Origin: a virus | Virus record (IMG/VR): IMGVR_UViG_3300045902_000159 | Location: 1-43,489 of that record | Length of the DNA: 43,489 nt | Direction: 5' to 3' (one strand) | Part shown: positions 39,847 through 43,489 of the stretch, one piece after another | How the letters are laid out: every line of letters begins with the position of its first letter | Numbering within the stretch: the first letter of the stretch is position 1 | Made by a program: the position numbers and the translations under genes | The notes under the pieces: generated by a model | Told to the model about the DNA's origin: nothing | Database searches by the model: none | Seen by the model: only the letters and a program-made list of their open reading frames with translations

Positions 39847-40333
39847 ATGGTATAACGAACTGCCCGTCTCGAATCAATTGGACTTCGGTTGGATTGGTAA
39901 GATGATCGAAAAAGCGCAGGTTCAGTATTTGAAACCTTGCTTGGGCGAGGCTTTATACACCGAGATAGAAACGCAATACGATACCGATACACTGACCCCT
40001 GCCAACGAGATTCTAAGAGACTTTCATATCAAACCTTTCTTAGCGTGGCGGTCGTATGCTGATTCGATTATCTATTTGTACGCACGCACGGAAGCCAAAG
40101 GGATACGGGTAAATACGGACGACACTTCAGAACCGCTGACGATCGGAGCATTAACGAAAATGCAACAAGAGACGGCGAATACTGCCGACTTTTACAAGAT
40201 CACGATGTTGGATTATCTAAATGACAATAAAGACGATTATCCTGCCTACGAATTTCATTGCAAGCAAGGATGTCGCAAAACAGATTCAGGAATTTACACA
40301 GGTTGGAGAAACGAATTATCACGCTTAATATGA
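39821..40333 (+). CDS. DUF6712-like head-tail connector
   Basis: Resembles the small connector proteins of Bacteroidota phages (DFGWIGKMIEKAQVQYLKPC, LGEALYTEIETQYDT, FLAWRSYADSIIYLYARTEA). Such proteins sit between portal and tail. At 170 residues its length is typical, and its place near holin and terminase fits the connector class. The ATG overlaps the holin gene by 26 bases; the stop overlaps the next ATG as ATGA. Confidence 0.6.
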   Translation: MIQLITQAEWYNELPVSNQLDFGWIGKMIEKAQVQYLKPCLGEALYTEIETQYDTDTLTPANEILRDFHIKPFLAWRSYADSIIYLYARTEAKGIRVNTDDTSEPLTIGALTKMQQETANTADFYKITMLDYLNDNKDDYPAYEFHCKQGCRKTDSGIYTGWRNELSRLI

Positions 40334-41022
40334 AAAACTACGAATTAATTAACGCACTCATCGAAGCGCGTGGATATGAATCCTATTACGAGAAAAACGT
40401 AGTCTCGCAAGGATTGAATTATGCGCATATCATTTGCGCAGAAAAGCATGGTTCAACACATGCTAATACAACGCTAAATAAAACAGCGTTGGTAAAGCCG
40501 GAATACGACGTATTTGTCCTAAACAATTCGGGGCAGAACGTTCCTACATTCCTAAACCATATCGCAACGTCTTTGAAGTACGTTAAAAAAGGTGGTGTCC
40601 TCATCATCCCGAAAGTTGATTGTCCGAATGAACTCTTGTCCGCAGATTGGAATATTTCCCGCAACGGCACAAACCATCGGGGCAGTATTTGGAAGGCATG
40701 GTGGTCATTTTTACCCAAGATTTCGGAAACGTGTGGATACTACACCGTATTAACCGACGTTTCAATGGGCGTAATTGACTTGCGTACCGCACCGGCAGGA
40801 TTAGAATTACCCGAATGCACGGACAAAACCACATGGGTTGACTTTTGGAGCAACCGTGATACGGTGTTGCGTCCGATAACCGTTGATTCGTTCCTATCTT
40901 TCGCGCAAGGGCAGGCAGATTTAGTTACCACGACCCTCGATAATGAGGTTGCGATCACTGAATCTAAGCCAAAGCGCAAGAAAAAAGCAGTAACTGAAGA
41001 AGAAACGGGCGATCCTACCTGA
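40330..41022 (+). CDS. decayed methyltransferase-fold (Methyltransf_24-like) protein
   Basis: The 230 residues follow a class I SAM-methyltransferase layout, but key residues are replaced: the usual FIDG-type strand reads YDVFVLNN (59-66), GGVIVVHDC reads GGVLIIPKVDC (88-98), followed by SIWKAW (119-124) and TDVSMGVIDL (142-151). The N-terminal SAM site (GxGxG) is not visible. It may be a structural relic or a binding protein; the C-terminus is basic (KPKRKKK). It sits between connector and terminase genes. ATG at 40330 overlaps the previous stop. Confidence 0.5.
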   Translation: MKNYELINALIEARGYESYYEKNVVSQGLNYAHIICAEKHGSTHANTTLNKTALVKPEYDVFVLNNSGQNVPTFLNHIATSLKYVKKGGVLIIPKVDCPNELLSADWNISRNGTNHRGSIWKAWWSFLPKISETCGYYTVLTDVSMGVIDLRTAPAGLELPECTDKTTWVDFWSNRDTVLRPITVDSFLSFAQGQADLVTTTLDNEVAITESKPKRKKKAVTEEETGDPT

Positions 41023-41052
41023 ACATCCGCCCAAAGAAAACTCTTTGAATCG

Positions 41053-41214
41053 GTGATATTGCCAAATGAATACAACCGTTACGCTATCACTGACCAAATA
41101 AAACAACTATATTACGACCTGACAGGCAAATGGCACATCGCAGGGTGCGCTAAGATCACTTGTCAGACTGATAATAAGTTCAAATGGCTGAAGAAACAAT
41201 ATGAAAAGCAGTAA
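41053..41214 (+). CDS. small protein from a GTG start (53 aa)
   Basis: An open frame from GTG 41053 (a TTG at 41059 is also possible) encodes ILPNEYNRYAITDQIKQLYY and ends KWLKKQYEKQ. It fills the gap between the methyltransferase-fold gene and the terminase small subunit and overlaps that gene's ATG by 14 bases. The frame is in register with the previous gene past its TGA, so a read-through extension is an alternative. Confidence 0.45.
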   Translation: MILPNEYNRYAITDQIKQLYYDLTGKWHIAGCAKITCQTDNKFKWLKKQYEKQ

Positions 41215-41830
41215 AGAGGATGGAATTAGTAGACTTCGCGCGCTGGATGTAAACGAAATCGGACAGCGCGCGAGGGTACATTCCAAAAAACATAAGGATA
41301 AGATCATATCTTTTCTTTTGCGCTTAGAAGCAGGGGAAGACTATGATGCACTGAAGCTCGAATTAGATGTCAACGAGGCAAGGCTGTGTAATTACATCCT
41401 TCGCTACCCCTATATCCGTGCGTTATATCAAAGTATCATCCTTGATCCCAATGCCAATATCATCGCATTGCTGGAATTTAGGATGTTACGTGAGATTATG
41501 CGCATGAAAGAGACGACCGAAACAAGATGCTATAAAGTAGATGAAAAGGGCAATAAAATTTTGGTTAGGGTTGATAAAACGATCAAAGATTCTAAGCTGA
41601 AATTGGGGGACATATTACAAGTGTTGCAAACGTTAGCCCCCGAAAAATGGAAAGGTCAAACATTAGAATCATTAGCGGACAGTTTATATGATGGCATCCC
41701 GTCAAATACAGTCGTACCACCCCCACTCTGGGCAAATACGACTTCATATGTGGATGAAACAATACCCACAGGTGAAGTATTGGGTAATGAAAACTCCCCG
41801 GCAGTGGGGCAAGAGCCTATTTCTGATTAA
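41201..41830 (+). CDS. terminase small subunit-like protein
   Basis: Begins with charged residues and HTH-like helices (IGQRARVHSKKHKDKIISFL, then LNVNEARLC-like DVNEARLCNYILRYPYIRAL) and continues with long helices (NIIALLEFRMLREIMRMKET). Position and size (209 aa) match a terminase small subunit, which selects the DNA for packaging. The last ~47 residues (from about PSNTVV) run in a different frame over the start of the large subunit for 143 bases and look less protein-like, so the true end may be earlier or the overlap is real dual coding. Confidence 0.65.
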   Translation: MKSSKEDGISRLRALDVNEIGQRARVHSKKHKDKIISFLLRLEAGEDYDALKLELDVNEARLCNYILRYPYIRALYQSIILDPNANIIALLEFRMLREIMRMKETTETRCYKVDEKGNKILVRVDKTIKDSKLKLGDILQVLQTLAPEKWKGQTLESLADSLYDGIPSNTVVPPPLWANTTSYVDETIPTGEVLGNENSPAVGQEPISD

Positions 41831-42941
41831 CCATGCTTTAATATACCTATCCAATAACCCAAATAAATTGGTATGGTACGTCATGCCGTCATGGTCGCAA
41901 TGCAAATCCATATGGAATAAGTACATCGTACCGATTATGACCAAGCGAGGGGTAAGGCTTATTAAGAAAGCGAATAGCTCCGACTTGCGGGTTGAATTAA
42001 TCAATGGTAGTGTATTGGAATTTAAGACGGCAGAGAACTTTGAAAAGTTACGGGGTGCTACTTTGCACGGATTGATATGCGATGAGTTCGCTTTCTTTCG
42101 GGAAGGTGCTTATGAATTGGCATTAGAACCTATGTTGTTACAACATGGCGAATGGGTGATATTCAATTCAACACCCAAAGGTAAGAATAAGTTTTACGAG
42201 TTCTATCAACGGGGTGTTTTCGGTAGTCCAACCTACGATCCCCGCTGGGGTTCATTTGAATCAACGGTTGAGGAAACGGGCATTGCGAATTACATTGAGG
42301 AGGTCTATGCCAAGCGATCACAACTCCCTGAAGCCTATTACCGGCAAGAGTATTTAGGTGAGTTCATAGATAACGGTGGTTCGGTGTTCACGAATCTAAC
42401 GAATGCCTTTACCCTACATGACTTTGCACCGCTTGGCAAGAAACACTATGCCGGCGTGGACATCGGCAAAGGCAACGATAGGACAGTTATCACAGTGTTG
42501 AATGAAAAAGGGCAGTGCGTATTTTGGAAACGCTTTGAAATTGAGGAGCAAAAGGACGGCGTAGAAATGGCGCAACTTATAGCCAACTATTTGAATGATA
42601 TTCCCAACCTGCGGTGCTTATGGGAGACTAATTTCGATCCGTCGGTTTTTGATATGGTCAGGCGTAAAGCAAAAAAAGCGAACTTGATTAAGTTCACTAC
42701 GAGCAATGATTCCAAAAACAATATTATATCGAAACTAAATGCGTCCTTATCTTTGGGGACTGTGGCATTGCCGACTTTTGCGAAAGAGATTGAGGAGGAA
42801 TTAATATCGTATGAGATGAACCTATCCACTGTCCGCCGTCTGCCCACCTACAATGCCCCGTCCGGGATGCACGATGACTGTGTAATGTCGTTGGCATTGG
42901 CTAATCATATTTACATGAACTACGAAAAGCCGATAAAATAA
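41688..42941 (+). CDS. terminase large subunit
   Basis: Packaging ATPase and nuclease of 417 residues. Walker A PRQWGKS (37-43), Walker B LICDEFAFF with Asp132-Glu133, coupling motif NSTPKG (160-165), and the RNase H-like nuclease core with Asp258 (VDIGKGND), Glu313 (LWETNFD) and the C-terminal HDDC region. The N-terminal YHPHSGQIRLH segment fits terminase N-termini, so the start near 41688 is accepted despite its overlap with the small subunit. The CRISPR array begins 18 bases after its stop. Confidence 0.92.
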   Translation: MMASRQIQSYHPHSGQIRLHMWMKQYPQVKYWVMKTPRQWGKSLFLINHALIYLSNNPNKLVWYVMPSWSQCKSIWNKYIVPIMTKRGVRLIKKANSSDLRVELINGSVLEFKTAENFEKLRGATLHGLICDEFAFFREGAYELALEPMLLQHGEWVIFNSTPKGKNKFYEFYQRGVFGSPTYDPRWGSFESTVEETGIANYIEEVYAKRSQLPEAYYRQEYLGEFIDNGGSVFTNLTNAFTLHDFAPLGKKHYAGVDIGKGNDRTVITVLNEKGQCVFWKRFEIEEQKDGVEMAQLIANYLNDIPNLRCLWETNFDPSVFDMVRRKAKKANLIKFTTSNDSKNNIISKLNASLSLGTVALPTFAKEIEEELISYEMNLSTVRRLPTYNAPSGMHDDCVMSLALANHIYMNYEKPIK

Positions 42942-42959
42942 ATGTGCCAACGATCTTGC

Positions 42960-43489
42960 ATCTCAACTCCACCATAGTATCATTAAGACTCCGCTCCGCC
43001 TTAGTCGGTTGCGGGGTTGTGTCTAATCTCAACTCCACCATAGTATCATTAAGACTTTTTTTCTAATTGTGATATTTGCTGTTCATCCTCTATCTCAACT
43101 CCACCATAGTATCATTAAGACATCGTTAATACATTCGCGTTTCTTTCTTTAAGGTAATCTCAACTCCACCATAGTATCATTAAGACCTTAGTATTGCCTT
43201 TGAATTGTTACCCGAATTAAGAGATCTCAACTCCACCATAGTATCATTAAGACAACTGTTTAGCACAATTATTGATGTGAGAAAATTATATCTCAACTCC
43301 ACCATAGTATCATTAAGACAATAGCGAACCTTGTAAAAGTCTCCGCCGTGTTTACATCTCAACTCCACCATAGTATCATTAAGACTTTTCGGGTTGGTGG
43401 ATTCGGGTTTGATGCTCGACGATCTCAACTCCACCATAGTATCATTAAGACTCTGTAATGCCGTCGAAATCTTGCTTTCGATGTATTAT
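42960..43489 (-). CRISPR. CRISPR array: 8 identical 30-nt repeats, 8 spacers
   Basis: Repeats start at 42960, 43026, 43092, 43157, 43224, 43290, 43356 and 43422. Each reads ATCTCAACTCCACC followed by ATAGTATCATTAAGAC, without variation. Spacers are 36, 36, 35, 37, 36, 36 and 36 nt, plus a terminal 38 nt at the window edge with no closing repeat. The minus-strand repeat end (GTTGAGAT) resembles the ATTGAAAY handle of Cas6-processed types I-B or III, so transcription is probably leftward with the leader beyond the right edge. No cas gene is in the window; the array would rely on host Cas proteins. I saw no spacer copy elsewhere in the window by eye. Confidence 0.95.

Noticed and set aside
43180-43437. 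An open frame of 85 codons on the minus strand across the CRISPR array.
   Set aside because: It is formed by the repeats themselves (NDTMVELR recurring) and is not a gene.

Overview
The window looks like most or all of the genome of a tailed double-stranded DNA phage (siphovirus-like) that infects a Bacteroidota host. The host call rests on repeated TAnnTTTG promoter boxes, the -7 element of Bacteroidota primary sigma factor promoters (for example at 15-22, 14305-14312, 28763-28770 and 36221-36228), on many starts without a clear Shine-Dalgarno, and on the style of the tail and connector proteins. No integrase, host gene or complete tRNA was recognised. The right end breaks off inside a CRISPR array, so the sequence is probably an incomplete or broken circle.

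Layout. (1) 1-690, plus strand: two small genes from a consensus promoter to a strong palindromic terminator; their DNA is packed with perfect stem-loops, and the second gene is split by a G7 tract. (2) 690-9226, minus strand: accessory and early genes, including a cytosine-5 methyltransferase, an N6-adenine/N4-cytosine methyltransferase, SSB, an XRE regulator, a VRR-NUC nuclease, a helix-turn-helix protein, several small membrane proteins, a candidate one-protein spanin and a DUF2829/Tad2-like protein. A lone CRISPR-repeat-like sequence lies at 936-965. (3) 9623-14195, minus strand: replication and recombination (primase-helicase, DnaA-domain-IV protein, PD-(D/E)XK nuclease, Sak4-like ATPase). 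(4) 14283-14478, plus strand: promoter, multi-hairpin RNA and terminator embedded in the minus-strand region; I regard this as a strong candidate for an undescribed noncoding RNA. (5) 14479-16458: a hypothetical gene, an AT-hook protein and an AT-rich inverted-repeat region. (6) 16459-36079, minus strand: head and tail genes read from right to left: prohead protease/scaffold, major capsid, tail tube-like, fibre and adhesin proteins, portal, YkuD-like enzyme, tail-tip proteins, tape measure and HK97-gp10-like protein. (7) 36233-42941, plus strand: connector-like proteins, a lectin-like protein, holin, DUF6712-like connector, a decayed methyltransferase-fold protein, and terminase small and large subunits. 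(8) 42960-43489: eight identical 30-nt CRISPR repeats with 35-38-nt spacers, 18 bases after the terminase stop, with no cas gene in the window.

The structural and packaging modules diverge from the promoter region at 36080-36232, which carries three 10-bp-phased TGTAA boxes. The same GTGTAAT half-site forms a palindrome at 15998-16016, upstream of the AT-hook protein gene, suggesting a shared regulator. The two methyltransferases, the Tad2-like protein, the CRISPR array and the lone repeat suggest investment in countering host defence or competing phages, relying on Cas proteins supplied by the host.
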